From: Aquanectria penicillioides | Lineage: Eukaryota > Ascomycota > Sordariomycetes > Hypocreales > Nectriaceae | NCBI GenBank assembly: GCA_003415625.1 | Contig: PYIU01000003.1 | Coordinates: forward strand, 310,001 to 374,000 | Direction: 5' to 3' | Length of the DNA: 64,000 nt | In this document: piece by piece, positions 23,132 through 38,315 of the stretch | Position numbering within the stretch: the stretch's first letter is position 1 | How the letters are laid out: each line of letters opens with the position of its first letter | Program-made: the position numbers and the translations under genes | The notes under the pieces: model-generated | What the model saw: the letters and a program-made list of their open reading frames with translations, nothing else | Databases searched by the model: none | What the model was told of the DNA's origin: nothing

Positions 23132-25672
23132 CTTGGCGGTAGTTGTCGCGGTGTCGCGGAGGTGAAGAGGCAAGCTGTCCAGGCCAAGGGCGGTGATGTC
23201 GAAGGAGGTACGTAGTGGGGTCAGCGGCGGGAGTCCCTAACAGCGACCACCATGCGGCGCTACAGCAGAGTCGTCGCAGCGGTTTGGGGGATCGAAATTT
23301 TGCAGAAAATTACGGAGGCGGTAGATATTGAGGTGGTCTACCGCTTCAATCGAAATCCCGGGTTTGGCAGCAACGCGGAGCTCCTGATGTACCTGAATTT
23401 CGAGCTTCTCGAAAATGTGTCCTGCGGCTCTTGCCAGGCTGGCCAAGAGGTTTCGGCCTGATGTATCAGGCCCCCACCCGTCAAACTAGGTACCTCCTTA
23501 TCGATTCTACAAGGGGGGTGGCTTTGGTGGCTACGAGTGGGAGTGGCTTCGGTGGCTGAGGGGTTGGTTGTGCTCCCTTAGGAAAAAGGGGGGGTTGTTG
23601 GGGCGCTGTAGGGTAGTTGGCTCCAATTTGGGAGGTGAGGAATTCGTCGATCCTGATTTCATGGAAACGGGGCGAGTTGACTGCAATTTTCTAAATTAAT
23701 GGGTTTAAAATGATCAATTAGCCGTGTGGATGTGCTGTGGGAACCGGGTTACTGAAAAATGGTTGTTCTTTTACTTATTGGTCCCACGGGGGAGCCATTC
23801 ATCACAACTCTCAACGTCGAATGGACCCTTTTTGTCTTAGGTTCAACATGTCCATCCACACTGGCAACGGCGGGCTCGCACTCGCATGCTGACACCCACG
23901 GCTGTGGGCAATCCCAATCATCATCGCCAATGCCAAGCAGAAAATATCTTCATCCAACAGCATGACACAAGTTGATAGAAAGTATTGGATGCCTCCCCCT
24001 TCGCCATGCCCAAAATAGACACGTAGACAGACCAGACCAGTCGCACACACAGAGTTCGTCTCGTCTTAGGATGGAGTACGTATGCCACAATTATGGCTTA
24101 TTGCAAGCTGTCGTGAAGCTGAGCCACTCACAGGCTTGGGAAAGTCAAAGTTGACAGTTCCACGCCTAAACGCCTCACGCATGGTCCACCACCTGTCTTG
24201 TCGATGTAACACGACCTAGCTGCTTAGCCAGACGTACGCGCACAGTCTTGCTTCCTATTAAAAGCATCATGTTCCACCATCACGAACAGTTCCCCACACT
24301 AGCAGCTACCAGGTTAGAGAGATGGGGAGCACGGATCGACCTGCGTGCTGTTGTGCGTTGGGTAAGTCGTGTAAGGAGTACAGACGGCGACAACGACGAC
24401 TGCGACTACGACGAATGTATGTTCATGTAGGTAGCCACGCACGCAGGCATCCAGCCAACCAAGCACCTGTAGCTGAGTACAGTGCTTGCTTTGCATTCAT
24501 CCACGGATCCTCCCCCATGTTGCATATCCGTACGCCGTATCCAGCTACGGTCAAGCAAATAGCAAACATGGTGGCTGGCTGCTGTGTTACGGCACTGACT
24601 TGTCCTCGCTCCCCATGTTTCTTTCGAGATTTCAGGCCCGAATAAGCCCCCCCTGTGCTGCGCTCTGCTGGGCTGGGCCACGCAAATCTCAAATCAACAT
24701 GCGACTAAGCCTTTTATCATCGACCTGTAATTAAGTCTCTTTGTCTCATCTGCTCTCCAACGGGGCCCCGTGACATTGCATTGGATAGTGGCGGCTCAAC
24801 CGAGAGTACCAGGCCCATGGGCCTCACTGGTGCCCCAGGCTGGCCGCACAGTGACGTCTCGGGCTTACCCCACTTTGGAGCACTGTGTCCCAGCTGTCTG
24901 ACACGCGCCCCGTCACAGTGCGGAGATCAGCCCGGTCCCCTGTGCCCACTGCCCCCCTTCCCCTTCCCCTTCTCTTCCCCTTCTCCGGGTTGCCAGGCCC
25001 ACAGCGCCCACCGCGCCCGCCACGTCCACTACTGTACGCCGTAAATCCCCTGGCCACTGGCTCAATTGCCACTACTGGCCACTGCCACCCACCCAAAACT
25101 CCCTAAGCCGCAATCTGATGGGCCCTGAATTTCATCATCCCTTTCTCCCCAATCCTTGCACTGCGCTGCGGCTGCACTGCACAGTCCCAGTACCAAGTAC
25201 CGCTTCCTACAACTCCTCCTCCTACTTCTTCGCCTCCGAACTTCCCTACCCAACTTCCCTCCCCAATCTTCAACCTCGAACCCTCTCGAACAGCATCGAT
25301 TTTCCCCCATCCATCGCCAATTTCTCGACCCAACGCCGAAGTCGTCTCCCTGCGATTCATTCCTGTTCCATTCTCCGCGCGGCCCTACCACGCGCCTCTA
25401 GGCTTGTCCGTGTCTGCGGGGTTACAAATCATCCACTTGGTTGAGCCCAACGACTACTGCGTCTCGTCCGCCACGCCATCGCGACCTGTGCCTGAGCCTG
25501 AGCCTGTGCTTGCTTAGATCTTCCTCGCCCGGCGCAGCGCACTTCTGATTTCTTCCTTCCATCGTCGCCTCTTCTCCCGGAACCTCGTCGTCGACCCCGT
25601 CGTCGACCTGGCACCCGACCTCGATCGATACCTTTGAGCCCCTCGCAAATACCTCGCCGCCCCGTCGCAACC
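23132..25672. other. Divergent intergenic region, coatomer / SCH9-type kinase
   Basis: 2.5 kb containing both promoters. From about 25140 to the kinase ATG it becomes C/T-rich with CTCCTCCTACTTCTTCGCC-like tracts, typical of fungal promoters and leaders, so the kinase may have a long 5' UTR. No further gene recognised; a 69-codon plus-strand frame at 23252-23461 lacks support. Confidence 0.6.
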
Positions 25673-27835
25673 ATGTCGTGGAAGCTCACAAAGAGTACGT
25701 CTGCCCCATCATCCATCTCTCCCGGCCCAATCCGCCTCTCGGCGCTGCATGCCAGATTCGCCGTCTCTCTTGCGTGACCGCCCACCACTGACCATGTTCT
25801 CCAGAGCTAAAGGAAACCCATCTGGGTCCTTTGAGCCCCTTTTCACGATCTCCCTCTACCTCGACTATCGTCGATGACAAGAACCAACCGGGCGCTGGCG
25901 CTATTACCCCGACCACCGAGAGTGCCATCGGTGAGTTCCCAGTGCGGTGGAGATCCCGGATGTCGTCGAAACTGACCGCTGCATAGCCGCTTCTGAAGCC
26001 ATGACCCAAGCACCAGTCGTCAAGCCTCCCAAGCCCGGCATCCTCGTTGTCACACTCCACGAAGGCCAAGGATTCTCCCTCCCCGAACAGCACCGAGCTG
26101 CCTTTGCCTCGTCACACCAAGGTTCTCTCTCCTCAGGGAATGCCCTGAACATGGCAGGCTCCGTGCGGCCAGGTTCCTCACAACGGGGCGTCACCGGATC
26201 ATTCATCAACGGCGCCAACCGACCCCACTCGTCTGCTGGCGGTTTTAACGGACTCCCCACCAACCACGGTCGAATCTCTGGCAAGTACATGCCTTACGCT
26301 CTGCTCGATTTCGACAAGGTCCAGGTGTTTGTCAACTCGGTTGACGGCAACCCCGAGAACCCGCTATGGGCTGGCGGTAACACCCAATACAAGTTTGATG
26401 TTTCAAGAGTGACGGAGCTCGTGATTCATCTTTACATGCGTAACCCCAACGCACCCCCCGGATCTGGACGTAGCCAGGACATTTTCTTGGGCGTAGCTCG
26501 AATTAACCCTAGATTCGAAGAGCGACAACACTTCGTGGAGGACCCCAAGGCGAGCAAGAAGGACCGTGAGAAAGCGGCGGCTGAGCATGCGGCCCGCAGT
26601 AAGGGAGAGGGTCACAGCGGCGTTGAGTGGGTTGACGTGCAGTACGGCTCTGGTAAGCTCAAGATCGGCGTCGAGTACGTCGAGACTCGCGCTGGCAAGC
26701 TCAAGATTGAAGACTTTGAGCTGCTCAAGGTTGTTGGCAAGGGAAGCTTTGGCAAGGTGATGCAGGTGCGCAAGAAGGACACGAACCGAATCTACGCACT
26801 CAAGACGATCCGCAAGGCACACATTATCTCTCGATCCGAAGTGGCCCATACCTTGGCCGAAAGATCTGTGCTGGCGCAGATTAACAACCCTTTCATCGTC
26901 CCCCTCAAGTTCAGTTTCCAGTCCCCAGAGAAGCTGTACTTCGTGCTCGCATTCGTCAACGGAGGCGAGTTGTTCCACCACCTACAAAAGGAGCATCGCT
27001 TCGACGTCAACCGATCTCGATTCTACACTGCGGAGCTTCTTTGCGCCTTGGAGTGTCTCCACGGTTTCAACGTCATTTACCGTGATCTTAAACCCGAGAA
27101 CATTCTGCTCGATTACCAGGGTCACATCGCTCTGTGCGATTTCGGTCTCTGCAAGCTCGACATGAAGGACGAGGACCGCACCAACACCTTCTGTGGCACC
27201 CCAGAGTATCTGGCCCCTGAGCTGCTGATGGGCCAAGGCTACAACAAGACGGTCGACTGGTGGACGCTGGGTGTGTTGCTGTACGAGATGTTGACGGGTC
27301 TACCTCCCTTCTACGACGAGAACACCAACGAGATGTACCGCAAGATTCTATCAGATCCTCTCCACTTCTCCGACGTGGTTCCTCCCGCGGCCAAGGACCT
27401 TTTGACCAAGCTCCTGAACCGAAACCCTGAGGAGCGACTGGGAGCTAACGGTTCTGCCGAGATCAAGGCTCACCCCTTCTTCCACGCCATTGACTGGCGC
27501 AAGTTGCTCCAGCGCAAGTACGAGCCCACATTCAAGCCCAATGTGGTAAGTAGTCATGATATAACCCCCTTGGTTCTACTACGGACATGTCTATACGCGA
27601 CGCGCGAGTGCTAACATGGAATTTGCAGGCCGATGCACTTGACACTGCCAACTTTGACCCCGAATTCACCTCGGAGGCACCCCAGGACTCGTACGTCGAA
27701 GGCCCTATGTTGTCGCAGACGATGCAGAACCAATTCCAGGGCTTCAGTTATAACCGACCAATTGCGGGTCTTGGCGATGCCGGTGGTAGCGTCAAGGACC
27801 CATCATTTGTCGGAAGCATGCAGGATAACCGATAG
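25673..27835 (+). CDS. sch9: AGC kinase of the SCH9/SCK1 type with C2 domain
   Basis: Serine/threonine kinase of the nutrient-sensing TOR branch, parallel to PKA; it controls growth, ribosome synthesis and stress response. Exons 25673-25694 (seven codons plus one base), 25805-25930, 25987-27545 and 27629-27835 give 637 residues. Residues about 64-230 form a C2-like domain (GILVVTLHEGQGF, YKFDVSRVTELVIHLYMRNPN). The kinase spans about 292-550: GKGSFGKV, catalytic Lys in YALKTIRK, YRDLKPENILL, CDFGL and the PDK1 activation loop TNTFCGTPEYLAPE. The C-terminal extension contains FQGFSYNRP, a hydrophobic-motif Ser expected to be the TOR target. Introns have GTACGT/GTGAGT/GTAAGT donors, and CTAAC is visible before the last acceptor. 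No frame break. Confidence 0.95.
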
Positions 27836-29124
27836 ACGACTTGGGGTGTGGAATGCTGCCGATGATGCAGCGGAAGAGAGGTCGGGGTGCGTTACGTGAC
27901 GACGGGATAAGGGAGCGTCGCAAGGTCGCAAGGGACAATAGACGGCGAGCGGGCTCGAGTCTGGGATGCAGCTTGAGCTTGTTGCATGAAACGCACGAGC
28001 CAAGCCAAACATGCTCTCATCACACGGTTGGGCCTGCCCGGGGGGAATGGTATGGATGTGTCGGCGGATGGGGATTCCAAGGAGTCGAAGGCAAAGCAGA
28101 AGGATCTGGGGCTGAGTCTGATGACGGATAGGACCAGGATGACGGACAGACTGGACGGAGAAGGCTAGATGAGGTAGATAGGACCAAGCCTTTGAGATAT
28201 GGAGCCTTGAGTACAAAAACAAGGATGTACGTTCGCTCAGATGGGTTGACTGACTGACTGATTGATTCTTTGAATGGGTGTGATTGTTGTCGGCCACTGT
28301 TGCTGGAAATCATTGTCTTGTTCCAAAAATACCACCAATATACAAAAGCTCACGAGACATGAAAAAAAAGAAGAAACCCCCCCCTCCCCCCATTACGTTA
28401 CTTTGACCACGAGAAGCTATACCTACGAGAAGCTATAGCCAGAAACTGGTTGTTGGCTGTTGAGAGTGGTGAAGCCAAGGTTGGGGGTGGGGACAGTTGG
28501 AAAGACGGAGGCTTTGGGGTAGATGCTAGAAAGGAGATGGATGGTGGTGAATGCGATGGAATGGATTCATTGGATTGATACATGCGCTTATAGTATCGTA
28601 AAAATTGATATCATCCAGCGTCCCTGATTGACCCACAGAAGCGCGGGAGCGGACAGGATGCCCAATAGAAGAACTGGATCGTGCTGATAAAAAGCAAACA
28701 TATGACATGAATTTGGCGAGTTTTTACGGTACGGGAGTACGTACACCTTTTCGGAAGCCGTGGATGATGGGCAAGGTGAATCACCGTTGCTGTGGGCCAA
28801 ACCATTACTCGACGCTTCGGCGAGGTGCCCGAGGGGGGCCGAGTTATGGGGAGCGGATGGCGGATGGAGCTCCATTCGGCAATAGAAGTTCGCCGTGGTC
28901 ACCGCGGTGTGTCAGTGTCATGACACTAGCGAGCCACGGAAATGCAATGTCCGGACGGCGTCGGATAATGCATGGAGAAGGGCGAATCTTTGAGGGATTA
29001 CAAAGGAGAAAGAGAATTTTGAAGGAAAAAGAAAAGGAGGCTAGTAGACTAGTTGGTTAGTGGAAGATGGAGAATGGGGGCGGGCGGAAAATGGAGCATC
29101 GCGACCGATGTGTTCTAGGAGCTC

Positions 29125-29158
29125 GTGGTGGTGGTGGTGGTGGTGGTGGTGGTGGTGT
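29125..29158. repeat. (GGT)n microsatellite
   Basis: About eleven trinucleotide units in non-coding DNA. Confidence 0.9.
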
Positions 29159-29896
29159 GTTGGACTGAGGATGTAGTTTGGACAGGAATAGCAAAGTCTC
29201 CACGGGACGCACGGCATTGCATGGTTGCATGTTCAGGGAAACTAGGAACAAAAAGATAGACTCAGGATCAGAACATGCGTCCGTCCATAGATGACGCGGT
29301 CTTGGTCATGGTGATGAAATCGCCAAGGCCTGCTGAGTGAGAAATATCCAAGCAACAATTCTGAAGCAGTGGGGGAGGAACTCGACCGCCTCCTGGATCC
29401 ATCCCCACCAGGCGCCGGAGCTCTATTATGAGGCGGCGGAACACCTAAAATACTTACGTATCTACGTATCTTCCTACCTGCCGACCGACCTACATGGCAT
29501 ACCATAGTACAGCCGCCCTGTGTAGGTACATTACATTACATTGCATCAAGGTACTTACTTATCCATACAATGCAATTACAAGCCGGTGGTCTGTTAGCGA
29601 GCGAGCTTGTTGGTGTGGTGGGCATGGAATGAGGTGCAATTGCTATTGGAGGGGCTGACCAGTTCAAGCTGCTGCAAAAGGAGAGCTCAACCCAACCCAA
29701 CCCATCTTTGAGGTCGAGGCTAAGTTACTTGCAACGAAGGTCTTATCCACCCCCCAACAAGTTTGATTTGGGCGGCAATAGCTCTGTTTTTTTTTCCCGT
29801 GCCAAGACGACTGTATCTATTACTCTGTTTGGCAGTTGATGCAAGGAACCATTGCCCGGACAAAGGCTTGCATAGTGGGTTGATTAGTCTCGAGAC

Positions 29897-29918
29897 TTTT
29901 TTTTTTTTTTTTTTTTTT
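29897..29918. repeat. Poly(dA:dT) tract, 22 bp
   Basis: Uninterrupted T run about 0.9 kb upstream of PGI. Tracts of this length disfavour nucleosomes, so a promoter role is possible. Confidence 0.85.
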
Positions 29919-30802
29919 CGCCATCCTTTTTCCTTGTATGTCCGGGAGGGAGTGTAGGGGAGGGAGCATGATAGGATCGCCCAAGGTGTAGCAACCAGCA
30001 ATGGCAGCCCCTCACTGCGCGCAGCATGTCCTGATACTCGCCCCTCCTTTCCCATGTCGCATCTTGCATGTCTCTCGCGCTCGCTGCTCGTTCGATCTCG
30101 ATCCATCGCAAAACATCCATACCCTGATTGCTTTCCCTGATCGGCCCCCTATTTTCATTGCATTTTATTTTGCAGTATGTCCTAACCTCGAGGTACGTGC
30201 TGAATCTCGTCAGCCATGATGATGGCATGCATCATGTGAAAACGCACGCCCGGTGGGATGATGGCGCCCCACGTTCCCATGCTCTGGCCCATGTCCCGCC
30301 GACGCCGACGCCGCACAATGCTCCTGCCCCCTCCCCTCCGCGCCACCGCCGACATGAAGTGGGGTGGATTTCCGACCTCAGGGAGGACCTATCCAGCGCA
30401 CCTGCCAGAGCACCTTGCCCACCTTGCCTGTATCTGTCCCGTCTCGGCGTGTCCTGTCCTGTCCTTACTAGGCCCTGTCCAGGTCCTGGCCAGGAGGTGC
30501 GCCGTGGCAGGTGCAGGTGCAGGTGTAGCCGCAGGTGCGATGTGCAAGGTGGGATGTGGTTGCCCTCCGCTACCATCCGTCCAATGTCGACTCCTCTCCT
30601 GCCTCAATATCACTCCTCTCCTCGCCTCATTTTTTCTCTCTTCCTTTCTCTCTCTCTCTCTCTTCCTCTTTTCCCTCCCCGTTGAACATCCTCCATCCTC
30701 ACCAGTAAACCACCCCCTTGTCTTGGTCTCTGGTGCCTGACCTTGTTCTGACTTCATCATACTGCAGCTTCCCTCCCCCGCACCACTCCTCCGATAAAAA
30801 AA

Positions 30803-32665
<1,863 letters not shown>

Positions 32666-33258
32666 AGAGGGGGACTCATGGGATGAAGCGTCGACTGGTA
32701 ACGCCTTGAGGAGCAATGCGAGCTGGGAACGCTCAGTATAAGATGATGTTAATATATGAAAGGACAAAAAAGCTACTTGGACTGGATGCCAATGGGCTAA
32801 ATTGCAAAGCAAACCGGAACTCGAGTGCCCCTTGCATGACTCAGTGTGAAGTTGCCATTGTCTCCTTGAAAACCGTGAACATGGGTCGTGAAGTCTCGGG
32901 AAGTCTCAGGACAAGTCTAGACCTCAACTGGTAGCTGTAGTTCAGCCGAAGGCGTCGGTTGACGATGATGCGGGTTGTAATATGGCAAGGTGTTAATTTT
33001 TTTTTTTTGAAAGTTTGAAGATGCGAGGGTCGATGAGCTGGCAATGAACTCAACAGGTGATTCTCGGTCCACTCTCATGCGTCTTCAACAAGAAGCACCT
33101 GGTGTCGGACCAGAAGGCATTTCGGTGGTCGATGGAGAAACCTACTCATAGACCTTCTACGCGCGGCATTAAGTCGGAATGGACGGAGTTTCATGGGACA
33201 AGGAACGGGGTCGCGAACGGGGCGGTGGCATGACGGGGAAAATCTGGAGATTTGTTTA

Positions 33259-33308
33259 GCTAGAAGCTAGGAGCTAGGAGCTGGGAGCTGGGAACTGGGA
33301 GCTGGTAG
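33259..33308. repeat. GGAGCTG-like heptamer minisatellite
   Basis: About seven imperfect units of GGAGCT(G/A) in tandem. Confidence 0.8.
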
Positions 33309-35019
33309 TTGCAACGGTGAGCGGCTGAAGCAGATCGTCCAGAAGGGGTTGATATTGGGATGGTCGACCCGGTATTCCCCATGGATGCTCTGAACAACCG
33401 AGACACCACCCGGGAGAAGTCGGGGTAAGTCTGGGGGAGGGAGATGCACATGCCATGCATATGATACCGGGGTGAAGGGTGATGTGGCATCCGGGAGGAC
33501 AGGAGGACAAGGTTTGGAGTTTGGTACGAGGAGGAGAGGATGGATTGATTGCGGGCGGGCGGGTATGAGAGTCGAGGCGATACCGGCCTGGGATCATGAC
33601 CGGCGATGGTCCCTTCCGGCCGGGCGGTGGTCAGCACAGCACAACGGACAATGGGGATGATGGTGGATGGATTATGACATACTGCCGGTATGGTATAGTA
33701 CGTACATACGGTTGGCACGATGCATCACATACCTACTGTTGGTATGGTACATGGCTCCCTCTAGTAGGTCGTGGCCTATACTTGGTACATGAGGGCAAGG
33801 GTCAGTCGGCCCCGAGAGCGGCGCGAGGCTTATACGGGGGGACGGGGAAAACGCCCACGTGTGTTCCCCAAGCCGGTCCATCTGGGGGAGATGTCAAGCA
33901 AGTCAGCGTGTGCGAGACATTGACGTGGGGGATGGCTGGCATGAGGCACATGGTCATACATGGTGGCTTCGGGAGAGCGTCAGGAAACCGGCCCAGCTGT
34001 GCCTATCAGCGGCGGGCATCTGGCCCTCCGGACGACGAAGAGGTTGTCACCCGTTCACACGCGCATTTAGATTCTATTCCCCTCGTCTGCGTTGGGATTG
34101 GGAGGGTGCACAGCACTGTAGGTGTGTACTCCATACGCACGCACATAAACGTATAAGACGCATAAGAAGAAGGTGATGATGAAGGAGACTCGTCTTGTTG
34201 GGTGGGGCCGCCCGCCCATCGGGGTCGCGGGGAAACGGAGACGGGGTTTCTGCACGACTTGCGCCAGGACCATCGGAGCGTAGCCGAGCTGGGGGGAAGG
34301 GGCAAAAAAAAAAAACAAAAAAAAAACCTGGGGTTGAACAGCGGCATGGCGTGATGACACATGAGTCTCGTGTTTTTGGTTTGAATGGGGTGCTTTGGAG
34401 GAGGGGCGGGGAGGGGGAAACGTCTACGTTGGTGTAGCGGCAGAGCAGATATCGCAAGCGAGCAAAGAGCTTGCGGGCCGAACATCGCATCGCAGCGTTG
34501 TGGTGTTGTGTTTGCGGTCTTTCAAAGGGGGGGTTAGATGGCCAGCAAAAAGAAAGACGAGAAAAAAAAAAGGGCCGGCTGGGGTAAACACGAGACCGGG
34601 GAGGCTCGAACCAACATCGTCATCAGCGGCAGCATCGTCATCCTCATCATGGCTGCTCTCGAAGCCATTTGCTTTTTCTGCCCTACAACGTGATGTCTGC
34701 GGCGCTGCCCTTCTTACATGATGCAGGGCGTCAACATGACCCTGCGGAATGACTGCCCTGTCATGAGGATGAAGGAATAGCTGCGGCAACGGCGAAGTTT
34801 GAGGCCTGCCAATGGATGGCTGCGACTGGACCAAAACAGCTCTGGCTGTCGATTGGGGATGGATGGGGAGAGGGGAGGGGAGGGGTGGTGTTTTTTTTTG
34901 CTCGCTGTTGTTGGCCGTTTGGCCCATAAGTTATCGTCACATATTTGCTGCTCTACGGACGGACAGAGTAAACTTGCTTCGCTGCAAAACAAACCCCACT
35001 CACACTTGTTCACGATGCG

Positions 35020-35054
35020 GCGAGACGACGAGACGACGAGACGACGAGACGACG
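35020..35054. repeat. (GACGA)n-like pentamer/octamer repeat
   Basis: Tandem GACGAGAC units, four or more copies. Confidence 0.8.
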
Positions 35055-35733
35055 GGGTGGGACAGGACAATCGAGACCGTTCCGGGGACCACGTAGTGGC
35101 ATTGCATTGCCCCATTGTCATCCCCATACTACGTATGTGCCCGTCCCCATCCCCAGAGGCACATGCCGTGAGTAGTTATTGTAGATGGCACATGAATTCC
35201 CGCCCATTGTGGGCTGTCCAGGAGCTCCCTCAAAAGAGGGGCGCAGGGGAAGGAGGGGGGATGGATGGATAATATGTGACGTCGCTGCTGCGTCTGGATT
35301 TGATGACCATCATGGACGGCGGAAATCAGGATCGGAGTGATAGACGACGGCGACCTATTGGTAGCGGCGAGGATTATCATGATGAGAGACGGAATAATAC
35401 ACGGCCCAGTCCAATATGCCATGCCATCCATGCAGAGCCGTACCAATAGCAGTGCCAAGAACAGCGCTCTGTACTTGATGATGATGATCGATCAACTCGT
35501 TGATCCTTGAGTTGTCGATGCACACGTAGTATAGGTACGCATCCGGTATTACTTACTGTTTTGCGCCCGTCAATGCCATCTCTTCACACCTACCAATTCC
35601 AGATCAACCGGCATGTAAGACACAGGAGACCCAGGCACCGGCGCAGGCACAGACAGGCACAAGGTACCCAAGGTGGCATCCGACAAGCAGCGACAAGCAC
35701 CGCACAGCAACGAGAGTGGAAAGGGAGGGAGGC

Positions 35734-35754
35734 TTTTTTTTTTTTTTTTTTTTT
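35734..35754. repeat. Poly(dA:dT) tract, 21 bp
   Basis: Uninterrupted T run inside the gene desert. Confidence 0.85.
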
Positions 35755-35868
35755 CCCTCTCAAGATACATGGGTGTTTTTGGCGCGTTATGCGACGGCAC
35801 AGTACAGTACAGTAGCCTCTCTCTCTTACTACCTAATGTAAGGTGCTGCGAGACGAGAGGGAGTTTCA

Positions 35869-35870
<2 letters not shown>

Positions 35871-35901
<31 letters not shown>
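35871..35901. repeat. (CAG)10 microsatellite
   Basis: Ten CAG units in apparently non-coding DNA; they could read as poly-Gln, but no gene model supports it. Confidence 0.9.
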
Positions 35902-35902
<1 letters not shown>

Positions 35903-37285
35903 GTTCCACCGGAGGGGCCGACCCGGCCAACAAGCAAAAAGGGAGCCGTCATAAATGGCTACGGCGCATTGCCAATGGGACGGCAGCGTTGGCTGCTTGA
36001 GAGGTTTGACAAGCGAAAAATCGACCTGAAGGAGACGACTTGAGCGGGACAAACCCCGGGGAGGCGCTGCTGCGCGCTGCACGCAACGCATCCATGCTGG
36101 TCCCAAGAACCGAGTCTCCACTGAGGGGACGTCGGGACGGACGCGGATTTGCTGGCACCGCCGGCTGGCGTTATCTCTGGCCATCTGGAGACGGTGGAAA
36201 CTGTGGGACGGCCGAGCCTAACGGAAAGGCGACGAAGCTGCGGCTGTCGAGACGGTGGGTTGTCTCGCTAGGTAGGTATATGGCAGATGGCAGATGGCAA
36301 CGGGGACCAAAATAAGCCTTGGCTTAGCTGTAACAGAAACAGAGAGAGGCTGTGCCCCCGGCGACAGACGGCATCGTCGGCTTTCTTCTCCGGTTGAGAC
36401 AGAGGGAACAATCGGACAACAGAAGGGGGGTGTGTGTGAAGCAAAAAAAAAAAAAAAAGGACAAAGAGAAAAGGAAATGGCCCGAAGGGGGACCGGGATC
36501 ATTGAGGGAGATTTGAGGTCTTTTCGTCATGACGCCTCAAGTCTCGGTCCTCTCTCTCAGTCCCGTCTCTCTTGTCCGTGGCACGGATGGTGTTTCGACG
36601 ATGGGGTCAGGCTACGTTTTGGGCTCTGAGGGAATTACGGCTGCCAGGGCCATGCGGCCAAGGTGTGAATACCTAATGGACTCGAAAGAATAAGGGAGGG
36701 ACGGACAGCCCAAAAAAACAGGTGATGGGAGGGGGGGGCCGCCAAGGTGAGACGGTAAGAGGACAAGGCGAGATTGAGATTGAGGGCCGAAGCACGGATT
36801 CCATCCAGAACACGATTTGCCCCGGCATAATTGATTGAGCCCTGCTCTTTTTCTGTCGACTGTCTTGAACAGCCAACGCCCCCCCCTTCCCTCCCCGGCA
36901 TGAGCCCGAGACGGGCCTCGGTGGTTCCACGGTAAGGGGAGGTGAACGGAGCAGCTCGGAAGCCCAGCATCAAGGATGGGGAAATATCTTCCGTTGCGGT
37001 AGCCCATTGGGGGATGTGCCTGTTGCCTGACCGCGAGAGGCAAGTGGAACGAACGGTCGACTTACATTATTAGTTGTGGAGATGGCAAGATGCATGTGGG
37101 CTGTGAGTAGTTAGGTGTTTCGTTGCTCACCAAGGAGATAGATAGCCAGCCAAGCTTTGAGTAAAAAAAAGGTGACGCGGAGATTTTTTTTCTCTTTTTT
37201 TTCCTTTTTACTGGGGGTGGATCCCAAGGACAAATATTACGGTAGGCCCGGGGCCAACGGTTGATGTTTTAGTAAACCCGGAAGG

Positions 37286-37316
37286 GGATCAGGATCAGGA
37301 TCAGGATCAGATCAGG
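37286..37316. repeat. (GATCAG)n hexanucleotide repeat
   Basis: GGATCA units in tandem. It is the reverse complement of the CCTGAT repeat at 40066-40106. Confidence 0.85.
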
Positions 37317-37759
37317 GCATGTGGAACCGAACTGGTAGATGGGATGGAAGCGGATCGAACCGAGGCCCCTGTTTTGTGGTGAGGCTAACTAACGAATAAA
37401 CGATAACATGCCTAAGGTAGGTACTGTAGTCAAGAGCGTGTACGTACATACCTATGTACAGTACAAGAAGAGGAAGGGCAAAAAAGAAAAAGGGTCAATA
37501 AAAGCGAAACGATTTACATGAAAGGAATAACGCATTTCGAGGAACCACCCCCCTGGTTGAGCAGGCTCGAAGTGCTGGTATTGGTTATTTCGACAGCTTC
37601 ATTTTGTTTTACATGCCCACATGCATACATCTCCACATGCAGCGGCAGCAACAACCGCGCTGGAGACGGTTCGGGAACATGGGACATGGGGGAGGCCCGA
37701 AGAGAAGGGCCGCTTTGGAGAGCGGAGCGTTGTAGTTGTTCTGGGGAATGTGGACTGGG

Positions 37760-37793
37760 GTGTGTGTGTGTGTGTGTATGTGTGTGTGTGTGT

Positions 37794-37826
<33 letters not shown>

Positions 37827-37827
37827 G
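37760..37827. repeat. (TG)n microsatellite, interrupted
   Basis: 68 bp of TG with two TA interruptions spaced about 20 bp apart, so the run itself looks internally duplicated. Confidence 0.9.
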
Positions 37828-38289
37828 TTTTCTTGGACATTGGGAATTGGGGGGGGCAGGCAAAATGACGTAAGTGAGGGCCCAGTTTCTGGCTCTCTGC
37901 AACCCCCTTGACTGCATCGCGGGTTTGACGTTGTATGTGGCATATGTGCGTGTGAGTGCGTGTTGCTAGCTAATAATGTTGGCATGGAATGGCATGGCGT
38001 GTCGTCAACGTCGATGTCGACTATACAGAGAGAGGGCCGAGCGAACGAGGGAGTGGCAACGTGCCTCGGAGTCACGCATGATGGTGACAATGGCCGGGCC
38101 TCATCTCTGGTCTCCTCACTTCCCATCGTTGCCGAGGGCAATCCAGAGGAAACGAAGCCAAAGCATGCAACGTGAGAGTCACGTTGGCCATGTAAGTTTC
38201 GGCAGACGGGGGGGGGGAAACATGTCGTAGCTTCGCATGTGTGTTGCGTCCGCGTGCTCAGTGTGTCCCGTGTCCCCGTGGACGTCCGG

Positions 38290-38315
38290 CTGTCTGTCTG
38301 TCTGTCTGTCTGTCT
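38290..38315. repeat. (CTGT)n microsatellite
   Basis: About six tetranucleotide units. Confidence 0.9.

Larger units (their letters stand above)
27836..30802. other. Intergenic spacer
   Basis: 3 kb between the kinase and PGI. It holds a GGT repeat (29125-29158), a T22 tract (29897-29918) and, just before PGI, CT-rich leader DNA (30640-30680). No gene recognised. Confidence 0.6.

Noticed and set aside
23252..23461. 69-codon plus-strand frame in the coatomer upstream region
   Set aside because: Lies over the probable coatomer promoter/leader and shows no recognisable motif.
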